This document shows, in pieces, positions 8,567 through 16,253 of a stretch of 64,000 nucleotides of DNA. The position numbers and the translations under genes were made by a program. Position 1 is the first letter of the stretch, and each line of letters begins with the position of its first letter. The notes under the pieces were generated by a model. The model was not told the DNA's origin, searched no databases, and worked only from the letters and a program-made list of their open reading frames with translations. This stretch comes from DAOUJW01 sp965218945 (lineage in GTDB: Bacteria > Chloroflexota > Dehalococcoidia > Lucifugimonadales > UBA2985), in NCBI GenBank assembly GCA_965218945.1, contig OZ244718.1:1798001-1862000 (forward strand). The letters run 5' to 3'.

Positions 8567-8988
8567 CGAGCCGAAAGGTGTTCGTCTCGTACGACCACGA
8601 AGGGGACATGCTTGAGGTGCTGTGGGCGTTCAGGGAAGGCTACTTCACCCCCACCGACGACGAGCGCATCCTCAAGCGGCTGGACGACGACGGCGACGTG
8701 ATCGGGTTCATCATTCACGAGATGAGCACGCTCAAGGAGCCGAGCCCCGTCGAGTTCGAGTTGGCGTCCGAAGCCTCCGCCGATGATGTCGCCAACGTCA
8801 CGGTGCGAGAGGCGGCTATCCGGTTGGGCGTGTCGGAGCGCAGGATCCGCAAGCTGGCCAGGGACGGCCGGGTGCGGGGAGCGATGAAAGCCGGCGCCGA
8901 ATGGCTGATTCCAACGCCGGTCGAGGTGATTCCGGGGAGGCGGGGCCCGGTGGGTGTCGCAGGGCGGGCTGATACCTCAGCTGGTTAG
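8563..8988 (+). CDS. DUF2283-like plus helix-turn-helix antitoxin candidate
   Basis: This 141-residue protein has two parts. Residues 1-65 (VFVSYDHEGDMLEVLW ... DDDGDVIGFIIHEMS) resemble DUF2283, a small fold found in antitoxin-like proteins. Residues about 75-115 (VTVREAAIRLGVSERRIRKL, then RDGRVRGAMKAGAEWLIP) form a MerR/excisionase-type helix-turn-helix (HTH_17). The start overlaps the upstream small nuclease-like gene by four bases. Together they look like a toxin-antitoxin operon in which the antitoxin also binds the operator. The tail after residue 118 is low complexity. An excisionase-like recombination directionality factor is an alternative reading. Confidence 0.6.
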   Translation: MTSRKVFVSYDHEGDMLEVLWAFREGYFTPTDDERILKRLDDDGDVIGFIIHEMSTLKEPSPVEFELASEASADDVANVTVREAAIRLGVSERRIRKLARDGRVRGAMKAGAEWLIPTPVEVIPGRRGPVGVAGRADTSAG

Positions 8989-9067
8989 GAAGGACCACAT
9001 ACTCCCGCATTCCGCGAGACCGCCAGGCGGAGACGGTAATCTCGCGTAACAGAGGCTGGAATCTGAA

Positions 9068-12000
9068 TTGAGCCATAGCAAGCAACGTCGACGTAAGCAG
9101 AATAGGAAGATGCTCCACCCCACGAAAGCCACGCCCTCTCCTGCACTTGACCAGGATTGGAGTCGCGCAGGCGCGCACAACATTGCGGGCGTGAGCTTCC
9201 AAGTTGCTGTGACTGCGAGGCTTCTCCTTGCCGGGCGAGCTGGCGAGTTGCAACTTATTCGTGTAACTCCAGAAGGCTACGAGGACATCGACATAGAGTT
9301 TAGCAACGAAACCCGTGCGCTCGTTCAAGTTAAAGAGCGCTCTCCAGCCACTACATTTAGGCGCTCGGACTTGGCAGAAGCACTGAAGAAGAAGAGTGCC
9401 GCACTAGCGAATCCGCAGTGCCAATTTGTACTCGCCACAGACGCCACGCTCGGTGAAGGCTTAACTGTCACGGGCTGGGATCGGACTCTTTCGCAGTGCC
9501 TTCCCAGCGATGCGGTGGAAAGGCTCGCAGAACAACTCGAAGGGTCGTTCGATGAACCCAAGGAGATCTTAGCCCGTACACATATCTTGGGGGTCGAACG
9601 GGGTGTGGTCGAAGAGAGTCGCCGTAATCTAGTTCGCATACTCGACTTTCAACCCTCTGTAGCCGTACTTGCGTACGCTCGTCTGATCGAACACATCACT
9701 GAAATCGCGATCCGCCAGCGCTATGCCTCTCCCCAAACGGCCGAATGGATTGCCCCATCAGATATAGACGCCGTAGCAAAGAAGATACTCGAAGCCGTCG
9801 ATGTGGACAGCCTCGACGTGGCGGAGCGATCTGGAATTGTCGAGCCAGTTGACTTCGGCACACGGGCCGACTTATCCGCGAAGGACTTCCTCGCTGGCGT
9901 TGACGTTCTGCCGAAGCACATCGCCGCAGACCTTGATCTCCCCCGGCCCGCCGAGCTCCGAGCACTCACCGATGCGTTGGAGCACCAGCATTCGACACTG
10001 CTAACCGGACCCTCTGGATCAGGCAAATCGGCACTACTGTGGAGAACCGCACGAGAACTAGCAGGCCACGTGCGCCCGTATCGCCTACTCCGGCTCTTGC
10101 CGGAGGACGTCCCGGAGTTGTCGAGATGGATTCGCCTTCAAGAGCCTACAAAGAGTTTTCCATTGCTATTGTGCGCTGACGATCTTGGCCGTCCTCTTAC
10201 TGCTGGATGGACATCGATCGCCCGTGAGTTTATGGACGTACCAGGTGTACTCCTACTGGGGGCCTGCCGGGAGGAAGATTATCGCACGGAACTGGCGGTT
10301 GGCCGAACCACAATCGTCGATCCAAAACTTGATCGTGACCTTGCAACGTCTATCGCGGAATCGCTTGCCAGTAGCGAAGTCCCGACCGTTCTGGATGTCG
10401 CCGAAGCGTTCGAGGCTTCCGAGGGCTTGCTTATGGAGTTCCTCTCTATGCTGATAACTGGCCGTCGCCTACAACAGGTCGTGGAGGAGCAAGTAGAGGC
10501 CCGGTTGTCTGAGGAGAGAGCGACGGAACGCGAGATACTTCGATATGTTGCAACCGCTCACGGCGCTGGCGTCCCGTTGCCTGCCGACATTCTCGGAGCC
10601 CTGATTCCCGAACAAGACCTAGCCCCCGCTCTGTCCCGATTGCATCGCGAGCACATCCTCGTTTCGGACGACTCAAGCCGATGGCAGGGATTGCACGAGC
10701 TTCGCTCCACAATTGCTAGGGATTACCTCCACCAGTTTCCACCTCCGTCCACAGCAACTACCATCAGGCATCTGGTCGAACATCTCCCGGCAAGAGATGC
10801 TTCCCGGATCATTGAAGCATATGCTCGGCTAGATGCCGATATAGTGCCAGCGGCAGAGGCAGTTTCCGAGATTCTCAACTCACGGGATGTTGGCGCGGAA
10901 GATGCTACCTTGCTTGTGTCAAGCCTGGCGATGGCTGACGCATTCCGCCATGCCAGAGAGTGTCTTCTCGTCGTCGAGAAACTCAGACCTAGGGGACTAG
11001 ACCCCGCAACGGCCCTCCTCTTTGCATATACGGAGCGCTTCGCTGGGGTGAGCTTCGATAGCTTGAAGGGCACTAATCCCGGCTTCGCGTACCTGACCAA
11101 GATAGCGGACGCCTTGCCGCCACGTCCACAGTCATTGCGGGATCTTTCTCTGAGGAACCTGACTTCGGGAACCGTATGTGACATGGCGTCACGAGGAACT
11201 CCTGACGAGGCTATCGGGTGGCTGGAATCGCTCGAAGGCTCCGTAGCCGCAAAGGTTGTACCTACTAATGAACTCTGGGCGCACTTCAGCGGGGCTCGGC
11301 TCGAAGTTGCCGCTCGCCTCACTGCGACCCTGGTGTCGCTGGCGTCCGATGGCGGCTCCACACCGACGTCCGAGGTCTTTGGCGCTATTAGCCACCGGCT
11401 ACGCCGATTGGCAAACGAATTGCCGGACTGTGTCGACATAGTTTCAAGTGATGAAGCGGATGGAAAGGTGGTGACCCTGCGACTCTTGGTTCCTGACGAC
11501 GAGGCAACTCTTCACGAACGGAGTGTACAGAGCTGCCAGCTGCTCGTAGACTTGTGTCCAGAAGCTGATATCGCCGAAGTCATAGTCCTTACACCTGACG
11601 GTGATCGTTACTCCGTCAATGACCTTGAACCCGGGCATAAGCGGATTCCTCGGGCCAATCTACCACGGCCATCTCAGACGGCTGTCAACGCAAACTTCCT
11701 TAGTGCGGGACGCCTTTTGCTCGCTTCGCGATATTGGACTGAGCCGATCCGGGTGCTTGCCGAGACTTCACAGGAACTTTTGGTGCTCCTAAACGATGCG
11801 GTCTCTTGGCTAATTAACCCTCACCACAACGTAAGGCGTCGGGGAGAGGCCGTTACCGTTGCGAAATCCCTAATGGACAAACTCGCCGCTGGACCCAAGG
11901 AACCAGTGAATGACGGAGACAGGGGAGAACGCAACAGTGCAATCGAGGCCATAGGCGATGCTCTCACGGTGGTACGAGATATAGCAGCTAAGCAGGCGCC

Positions 12001-12967
12001 CGATGATCGAGACAGACGGAGCTTTGGTATTCGGTGCAGGAGTGCTGTCAAGCGGATTGCGAAGGCTCGCCAAAGTAATCTTCCCAAGCTCTCAACAGTA
12101 GGCGACCCACTCCCCGATGCGCTCGACGAATTGCTTACGCTTCTTGCCGATGTCCTACTTGCCTCTGCTGAACACCAGGGACCCTCGTTGAGGACACTAC
12201 AAAGGTCCAAGTCTGAGTCATGGGTGGGTGTCGCACGAAGTTTCGTGGATGCGGCTGCGTCCGATGGCTATCTGGCCGAAAGGGAGGCACTGATGGAAGC
12301 TCTTGATACTACAAACGTGAGTTTTGAGATCAAACAGATTGGGCGCCCGGATATGGAGTCCGCTCGGCTTCTCACCGACTGGTGGGTGATCCTCGTACCT
12401 ATAGATGGTAACAATCTGACTGAGAATGAAGATCCTGTTCAACCAGCATTCGCGGACCGCTTGGCAGCGGATATGGCTGGCCAACTCGCCTTCCGGACGT
12501 TCGTGGTCCTTACTACGGAGGGACACCTACTGCCTCTTCACGCTGTAAAACTAGGTGTATCACAATTCTGGCCGGCGGATGAGGACGATCTCTCTATAAT
12601 CGCGTCAGGTCTCGGCACCGAAATCATTCCATCAATCAATCTGCAATCTTGGGACTCTTTTATTGCCGAGCTCATTGGCGCTTCCCGTGAGGCTACATTG
12701 CTTCGATTGCGCCAGAGGGCGGGCTTTGACGCAGACGAAGAGGTCTTCAATCGCCGATATGTCTCCGCACGCAAGGCGGCAGAGCAATGTGATCCTGTAC
12801 TGCACACAGAAGCGAACCGGATGCTCGGCCGCGTGGTACTCGAACCCCAAAACAACGAGCGAACTCTAGCCGGCGAGGTGTATCGCTCTCTAAGTCACGG
12901 AGAACTGAGCAACGACTTGGCTGCAATCGCGGAGCTCCGAATCGCTGCGCTGTCTATCGATCACTGA
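9068..12967 (+). CDS. Avs-like defence protein: DUF4297-type nuclease plus STAND NTPase
   Basis: A 1299-residue protein. Residues about 33-180 resemble the DUF4297/Cap4-type DNA endonuclease domain: RAGAHNIAGVSFQ near 33-45, then EDIDIEF (72-78) and VQVKE (86-90), giving a D-QxK PD-(D/E)XK-like core. Residues 312-321 are a Walker A loop (LTGPSGSGKS) and 364-373 a Walker B-like FPLLLCADDLG, followed by winged-helix-like sequence near 480-570. The remaining 700 residues are mostly helical with no recognised motif. Nuclease, STAND-type switch and long C-terminal region is the layout of Avs antiphage proteins, which sense phage proteins and cut DNA. The start is uncertain: TTG 9068 or ATG 9110, the latter with AGGAAG directly before it. 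The gene has lower GC than the transfer genes. Confidence 0.6.
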   Translation: MSHSKQRRRKQNRKMLHPTKATPSPALDQDWSRAGAHNIAGVSFQVAVTARLLLAGRAGELQLIRVTPEGYEDIDIEFSNETRALVQVKERSPATTFRRSDLAEALKKKSAALANPQCQFVLATDATLGEGLTVTGWDRTLSQCLPSDAVERLAEQLEGSFDEPKEILARTHILGVERGVVEESRRNLVRILDFQPSVAVLAYARLIEHITEIAIRQRYASPQTAEWIAPSDIDAVAKKILEAVDVDSLDVAERSGIVEPVDFGTRADLSAKDFLAGVDVLPKHIAADLDLPRPAELRALTDALEHQHSTLLTGPSGSGKSALLWRTARELAGHVRPYRLLRLLPEDVPELSRWIRLQEPTKSFPLLLCADDLGRPLTAGWTSIAREFMDVPGVLLLGACREEDYRTELAVGRTTIVDPKLDRDLATSIAESLASSEVPTVLDVAEAFEASEGLLMEFLSMLITGRRLQQVVEEQVEARLSEERATEREILRYVATAHGAGVPLPADILGALIPEQDLAPALSRLHREHILVSDDSSRWQGLHELRSTIARDYLHQFPPPSTATTIRHLVEHLPARDASRIIEAYARLDADIVPAAEAVSEILNSRDVGAEDATLLVSSLAMADAFRHARECLLVVEKLRPRGLDPATALLFAYTERFAGVSFDSLKGTNPGFAYLTKIADALPPRPQSLRDLSLRNLTSGTVCDMASRGTPDEAIGWLESLEGSVAAKVVPTNELWAHFSGARLEVAARLTATLVSLASDGGSTPTSEVFGAISHRLRRLANELPDCVDIVSSDEADGKVVTLRLLVPDDEATLHERSVQSCQLLVDLCPEADIAEVIVLTPDGDRYSVNDLEPGHKRIPRANLPRPSQTAVNANFLSAGRLLLASRYWTEPIRVLAETSQELLVLLNDAVSWLINPHHNVRRRGEAVTVAKSLMDKLAAGPKEPVNDGDRGERNSAIEAIGDALTVVRDIAAKQAPDDRDRRSFGIRCRSAVKRIAKARQSNLPKLSTVGDPLPDALDELLTLLADVLLASAEHQGPSLRTLQRSKSESWVGVARSFVDAAASDGYLAEREALMEALDTTNVSFEIKQIGRPDMESARLLTDWWVILVPIDGNNLTENEDPVQPAFADRLAADMAGQLAFRTFVVLTTEGHLLPLHAVKLGVSQFWPADEDDLSIIASGLGTEIIPSINLQSWDSFIAELIGASREATLLRLRQRAGFDADEEVFNRRYVSARKAAEQCDPVLHTEANRMLGRVVLEPQNNERTLAGEVYRSLSHGELSNDLAAIAELRIAALSIDH

Positions 12968-13143
12968 ACGTCAGGCCAGAGCTGAGCAGTGCTGGGGATA
13001 CCTTGCGAATGGGTCCGGCGGAGTCAACATCGTAATGGGCTGGTCGTACGGTCCGGCATCCGGGGCAGGACACCCTTGGCCAGATTCCAAGAGAGTCCAG
13101 CGTACCACGTATCATCCTTACCGAAGGAGAGGAGGTATAGCCA

Positions 13144-14130
13144 ATGAGTAGTAGAGAGCCGGAAGAACTACCTTTTGTCCCAACACAAGGGGTGACGATA
13201 GCCCCTAATCCGGCGAGAGACAAATCCACGCGAATCCTGGAGACTATGATTGACCTCCAAGTCGCAATCGAGGGTTGCATCGCCTTGCAGTCGACCTACA
13301 CGCAGGGGGAGACGATCAAGGCACTGGCTAGGGCTTGCTCCATGTTCCAGAGAAAGCTGGTGCTCGGCGATAGAGGTGACCGAAGGACTCGGCTGCTGAG
13401 CGACGACATATGCAGGGAAGCCAACCTGCGCTTCAGCAGCATTCGCAAGATTCCCAAAGCCCGTAGAACCTTGACCTTCTCAAGAGACTTCACCTTCGCC
13501 ATGCAAGCGACGAAAGTGGACGAGCCAGATGCAGGCAAGACCTATGTTTCTAGGCCGTCGAGGCAGCAGCTTGCATTTACCATCCACTGGCCATTGCCCG
13601 GAATGGCAGAATGGGCCGACCAACCGACAGAAGACAACCCGTGGGTGATCCACAGCAAGAGCCTATTCGACTCAACGGCGACTCCCACCCTCGACTGTGA
13701 TGCCTGGCTCGGTCAGCAATTGGTGATCATCAACGGCAACGGTATATCTCTACGAAAGGTGCTGGAAATAACAGCCAACACGGAGGGTGCTCATTCTCCG
13801 CCTACGGACCGCCTGCTCAAGGTTGTGGGACAAGTCGATGCTAGAGACAAGATGATTGCGGACAGCGATGCTCACATCCTGAGCGCCCTGCTGGTCTGTA
13901 ACGTCCACTACCATCACGCGATAGTGATCGAAGCCGCCTTGCACCTATACCGGCAACTGGCTCAGAACCAGTTCTTCGTGCGACCGGCGGGGGACCTCAA
14001 TCTTCCATCGTTCTGCTTTGTGCCCGAGGGCGTATTCTCGCCGAGCCAGAAGTGGCTAGGCTTTGCCGGAGGCCTCATTGTCAGCCATCGCGGTCAGCGC
14101 ATCACGTACTACGTAAGGGCGCCAGGGTGA
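13144..14130 (+). CDS. Unrecognised 328-residue cargo protein
   Basis: This protein starts at ATG 13144 after a clear GGAGAGGAGG Shine-Dalgarno. I do not recognise a family. The N-terminal half is helical (ILETMIDLQVAIEGCIALQS; IKALARACSMFQRKLVLGDR), and the C-terminal part has hydrophobic strands and a HYHHAIVIEAALHLYRQLAQ helix. No membrane segment or catalytic motif stands out. It follows the 1299-residue nuclease-NTPase gene by 176 bases on the same strand and shares its lower GC content, so the two probably arrived together. It could be an accessory factor of the defence protein, a second independent cargo gene, or a phage-encoded protein. Confidence 0.65.
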   Translation: MSSREPEELPFVPTQGVTIAPNPARDKSTRILETMIDLQVAIEGCIALQSTYTQGETIKALARACSMFQRKLVLGDRGDRRTRLLSDDICREANLRFSSIRKIPKARRTLTFSRDFTFAMQATKVDEPDAGKTYVSRPSRQQLAFTIHWPLPGMAEWADQPTEDNPWVIHSKSLFDSTATPTLDCDAWLGQQLVIINGNGISLRKVLEITANTEGAHSPPTDRLLKVVGQVDARDKMIADSDAHILSALLVCNVHYHHAIVIEAALHLYRQLAQNQFFVRPAGDLNLPSFCFVPEGVFSPSQKWLGFAGGLIVSHRGQRITYYVRAPG

Positions 14131-14194
14131 TGACAAAGACTAATCTTCAGGTCATTGCGCGCAGCCCGGACCTGACGCCAATGACTATACCTTC

Positions 14195-14245
14195 TTGACA
14201 ACGTCGGGCTGGTTCACTCATGATAAGGGTATGACGATGTCATAC
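14195..14245 (+). promoter_or_regulatory. Candidate promoter and palindromic operator
   Basis: TTGACA at 14195-14200 could be a -35 box; a TGATAA at 14221-14226 is a weak -10 candidate at 20 bases spacing. Immediately downstream is a perfect 7-3-7 palindrome, GTATGAC-gat-GTCATAC (14229-14245). It lies 21 bases before the ribbon-helix-helix gene at 14267, the usual position for autoregulation by such a protein. Binding is inferred from position and symmetry. Confidence 0.45.
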
Positions 14246-14266
14246 TTATAGAGGCAAAAAGAGAGA

Positions 14267-14464
14267 ATGCCCACATCCCGTAAGGCCATCACCTTCTCCA
14301 TGCCCCCGGAGCTGGCGGAGCAGGTGCAACAAGTGTTGAAGGAGGAGGGCCGCACCATGAGCGAGTTCCTCCGAGAGGCCATCCGCCTGTACATGGAGGA
14401 GCGGGAGTGGCTGCGGCGGGAACGCCGCCAACGGGCCGAGGCCCGCCGGAACGACCAGGAATGA
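14267..14464 (+). CDS. Ribbon-helix-helix (CopG-type) regulator
   Basis: A 65-residue protein with a short N-terminal strand (KAITFSMPPELAEQVQQVL) followed by two helices (TMSEFLREAIRLYMEEREWL). This is the ribbon-helix-helix DNA-binding fold of CopG/Arc/antitoxin proteins, which dimerise and bind short palindromes. The gene is directly before the serine recombinase and its stop (14462-14464) overlaps the first ATG of that frame, so the two are likely co-transcribed. A 7-3-7 palindrome just upstream is the obvious operator candidate. Its likely job is to control expression of the recombinase and thus excision of the element. Confidence 0.8.
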   Translation: MPTSRKAITFSMPPELAEQVQQVLKEEGRTMSEFLREAIRLYMEEREWLRRERRQRAEARRNDQE

Positions 14465-14481
14465 ACAAGGAGGACGCACCC

Positions 14482-16116
14482 ATGAACCAGAACACCGACT
14501 ACACGCCCGTGGCCCTCTACGCCAGAGTCTCCAGTGACCGCCAGGACGTGGACCTGTCCATCGCCGCCCAGCTGCGGGCGCTCAGGGACTACGCACAGAA
14601 GAACGGCTACATCGTCTTCCGCGAGTACGTGGATGAGGCCGAGAGCGGTCGCATCGCCGACCGCCCGGAGTTCCGCAAGATGATCGACGCGGCCACCAAG
14701 CCCAGTGCCCCCTTCCGGGAGATTCTGGTCTGGAAGTTCTCCCGCTTCACCCGCAAGCGCGAGCACGCTGTGGCCTTCAAGTCCATGCTCCGGCGCAAGG
14801 GCGTCCGCGTCCTCTCCATCACCGAGCACGCCGACGACACCCCCACCGGCAAGCTGATGGAGGCCATCATCGAGAGCGTGGACGAATTCTACAGCGAGAA
14901 CTTGGCCCAGGAGGTCACGAGAGGGATGCGGGAGTCCGCCTCTCGCGGCTTCTGGGTCACCAGCTACGCCCCCTTCGGCTACAACCGGGTGATGGTGCAG
15001 GACGGCGCCAAGAAGCGCCCCACCTTGGAGCCCGACCCGGATGCCTCTCGCGTGGTCAAGCGCATCTTCGACCTTGCCGAGGCCGGCAACGGAATGACGG
15101 ACATCACCAGGACCCTCAACGGCGAGGGCATCCTGAGCCCCAAGGGAAAGCTCTGGGGCAAGACCAGCGTCCATACCATCCTCATTAACGAGTCCTACAC
15201 GGGGACCCTAGTCTGGGGAGTAAACGCAAAGGACAACGCCGAGCCAGTGCGAGTGGAGAAGGCGTTCCCCGCCATCGTCACCAAGGCCCAGTTCAGCCGC
15301 GTCAAAAAGCTGATGCACTCTCGCGCACCCAAGATGTCCCATCCCCGTAGGGTCGGGAGCACCTATCTCCTCAGCGGACTGGTCAAGTGCAAGACATGCA
15401 ACAGGGCGCTCAGCGGCCAGGACGCCAAGAGCGGCCAGTTTGCCTACTACGTCTGCCAGTCGATAATGAAGCGCGGTAAGGGTGCCTGCGACACTCCCAG
15501 GCTCAACGCCCGCCGCTTCGAGGAGCTGGTCGTCGACAAGATTCGCTCCAACATCCTCACCGAGGGGAGCATCACCGAGTTGGTGAAGGTAGTGGACGAG
15601 GAGATGGACGGTATAGCCCAAGAGCAGCGCAAGAGGCTTCGGATCATTGAGGATGAGCTTGAGGACGTGAAGCGGCGGCTGGGTCGCATCTGGAACGCCA
15701 TCGAGACGAGCGACATTGAAATGGCCGACGCCTCGGACAGGATAAAAGAGCACCGGGAGCGGAAGGAGCGTCTTGAGGATGCGGCGGCGGATGCGAGAGC
15801 GGTCCTCTCCGAGCGCAGGGCGCACCTGGACGACGTGAAGACTATCTCTGCCTACGCCAAGGACATGAGGGACTTCCTGAACGAGAGCGAATTGACCGAG
15901 CGCAGGGCCTTTATCGAGTCGTTCGTCAAAGAGATCGTCGTGATGCCCGGCGACGCCCTAATGCGATACACCGTGCCTATGCCAGACGACAGCCTGATAC
16001 CCGGCAGGGCCACCGAAAAGGTGGCCCTGAACGGCTCAGTTCTGTCTACCGTACATGATGGTGGGCCAGCGTGGATTCGAACCACGGACCTCAGTCTTAT
16101 CAGGACTGCGCTCTAA
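14482..16116 (+). CDS. Large serine recombinase (element integrase)
   Basis: A 544-residue site-specific recombinase. Residues about 9-150 form the resolvase catalytic domain (ALYARVSSDRQ with the nucleophilic Ser near 16-17), 170-275 the Recombinase domain, about 300-345 a zinc-ribbon with CKTC and later C residues, and 395-480 a long charged coiled coil. These are the features of large serine integrases, which move phages and integrative elements. The ATG at 14482 follows AAGGAGG by 8 bases; the upstream ATGs at 14407 and 14461 lack this. The reading frame ends inside the tRNA-Ile gene in antisense, so the final 18 or so residues are tRNA-derived (ending TTDLSLIRTAL). That places the attachment site inside the 3' end of this gene. 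Confidence 0.9.
   Translation: MNQNTDYTPVALYARVSSDRQDVDLSIAAQLRALRDYAQKNGYIVFREYVDEAESGRIADRPEFRKMIDAATKPSAPFREILVWKFSRFTRKREHAVAFKSMLRRKGVRVLSITEHADDTPTGKLMEAIIESVDEFYSENLAQEVTRGMRESASRGFWVTSYAPFGYNRVMVQDGAKKRPTLEPDPDASRVVKRIFDLAEAGNGMTDITRTLNGEGILSPKGKLWGKTSVHTILINESYTGTLVWGVNAKDNAEPVRVEKAFPAIVTKAQFSRVKKLMHSRAPKMSHPRRVGSTYLLSGLVKCKTCNRALSGQDAKSGQFAYYVCQSIMKRGKGACDTPRLNARRFEELVVDKIRSNILTEGSITELVKVVDEEMDGIAQEQRKRLRIIEDELEDVKRRLGRIWNAIETSDIEMADASDRIKEHRERKERLEDAAADARAVLSERRAHLDDVKTISAYAKDMRDFLNESELTERRAFIESFVKEIVVMPGDALMRYTVPMPDDSLIPGRATEKVALNGSVLSTVHDGGPAWIRTTDLSLIRTAL
16062..16116. other. Probable right attachment region in tRNA-Ile
   Basis: The recombinase frame crosses into the tRNA at 16062 and stops at 16114-16116, so the element's junction must fall within or next to the tRNA 3' half. 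The tRNA is intact, which implies that the attachment core replaces the same bases on recombination. The exact crossover dinucleotide cannot be seen without the left end or an empty site. Serine integrases usually use intergenic or gene-internal sites; use of a tRNA gene is more typical of tyrosine integrases. Confidence 0.55.
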
Positions 16117-16135
16117 CCACCTGAGCTACTGGCCC
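16062..16135 (-). tRNA. tRNA-Ile (GAT)
   Basis: A 74-base cloverleaf on the minus strand. The acceptor stem GGGCCAG (5') pairs with CTGGCCC near the 3' end, followed by discriminator A. The D-arm (AGCTCAGGTGGTTAGAGC), anticodon loop CTGATAA with anticodon GAT, and T-arm (GGTTCGAATCC) are all present. The 3' CCA is not encoded. The 3' end faces the integrated element, and its antisense strand supplies the last codons of the serine recombinase. Confidence 0.95.
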
Positions 16136-16197
16136 AATGCAGAGAAATGAGGAGCCGGAGAAGCGTTCATCGGCTAAACTCCAGCGCCTCAGTCTGT

Positions 16198-16227
16198 ATA
16201 ATACTTAGCCCTTAAGATGGGTGTCAA
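16198..16227 (-). promoter_or_regulatory. Promoter of tRNA-Ile
   Basis: Read on the minus strand, TTGACA (16222-16227) is followed after 18 bases by TATTAT (16198-16203), a near-consensus sigma-A promoter pointing at the tRNA about 60 bases downstream. The insertion sequence begins 26 bases upstream of the -35 box and leaves the promoter intact. Confidence 0.7.
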
Positions 16228-16247
16228 GGAAGGCGCAGCGCACTCGT

Positions 16248-16253
16248 ATTGAC
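16248..16253. repeat. Target-site duplication ATTGAC (left)
   Basis: ATTGAC directly precedes the left inverted repeat CTTATTCTC of the insertion sequence. The same six bases directly follow the right inverted repeat at 17213-17218, as expected for a 6-bp target duplication. Confidence 0.8.

Larger units (their letters stand above)
1..16135. mobile_element. Integrated conjugative-type element, right-hand part
   Basis: The segment from the window start to the tRNA-Ile gene carries conjugation-type genes (VirB2-like pilin, VirB4-type ATPase, coupling ATPase, replication-relaxation protein), small DNA-binding regulators, cargo genes and a large serine recombinase next to a tRNA 3' end. This layout fits an integrative conjugative or mobilisable element inserted at tRNA-Ile. 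The right boundary lies at or inside the tRNA because the recombinase reading frame ends within it. The left boundary and the matching attachment repeat are outside the window, so the size and completeness of the element are unknown. No classical relaxase was recognised in the visible part; it could lie upstream. The transfer genes are very GC-rich (62-68% in lines I counted) and the cargo at about 9.0-14.1 kb is lower (50-57%). Confidence 0.8.

Noticed and set aside
16030..16116. C-terminal tail of the recombinase as a functional domain
   Set aside because: The final residues are antisense tRNA sequence, a common artefact of genes ending in tRNAs, so no domain should be inferred from them.
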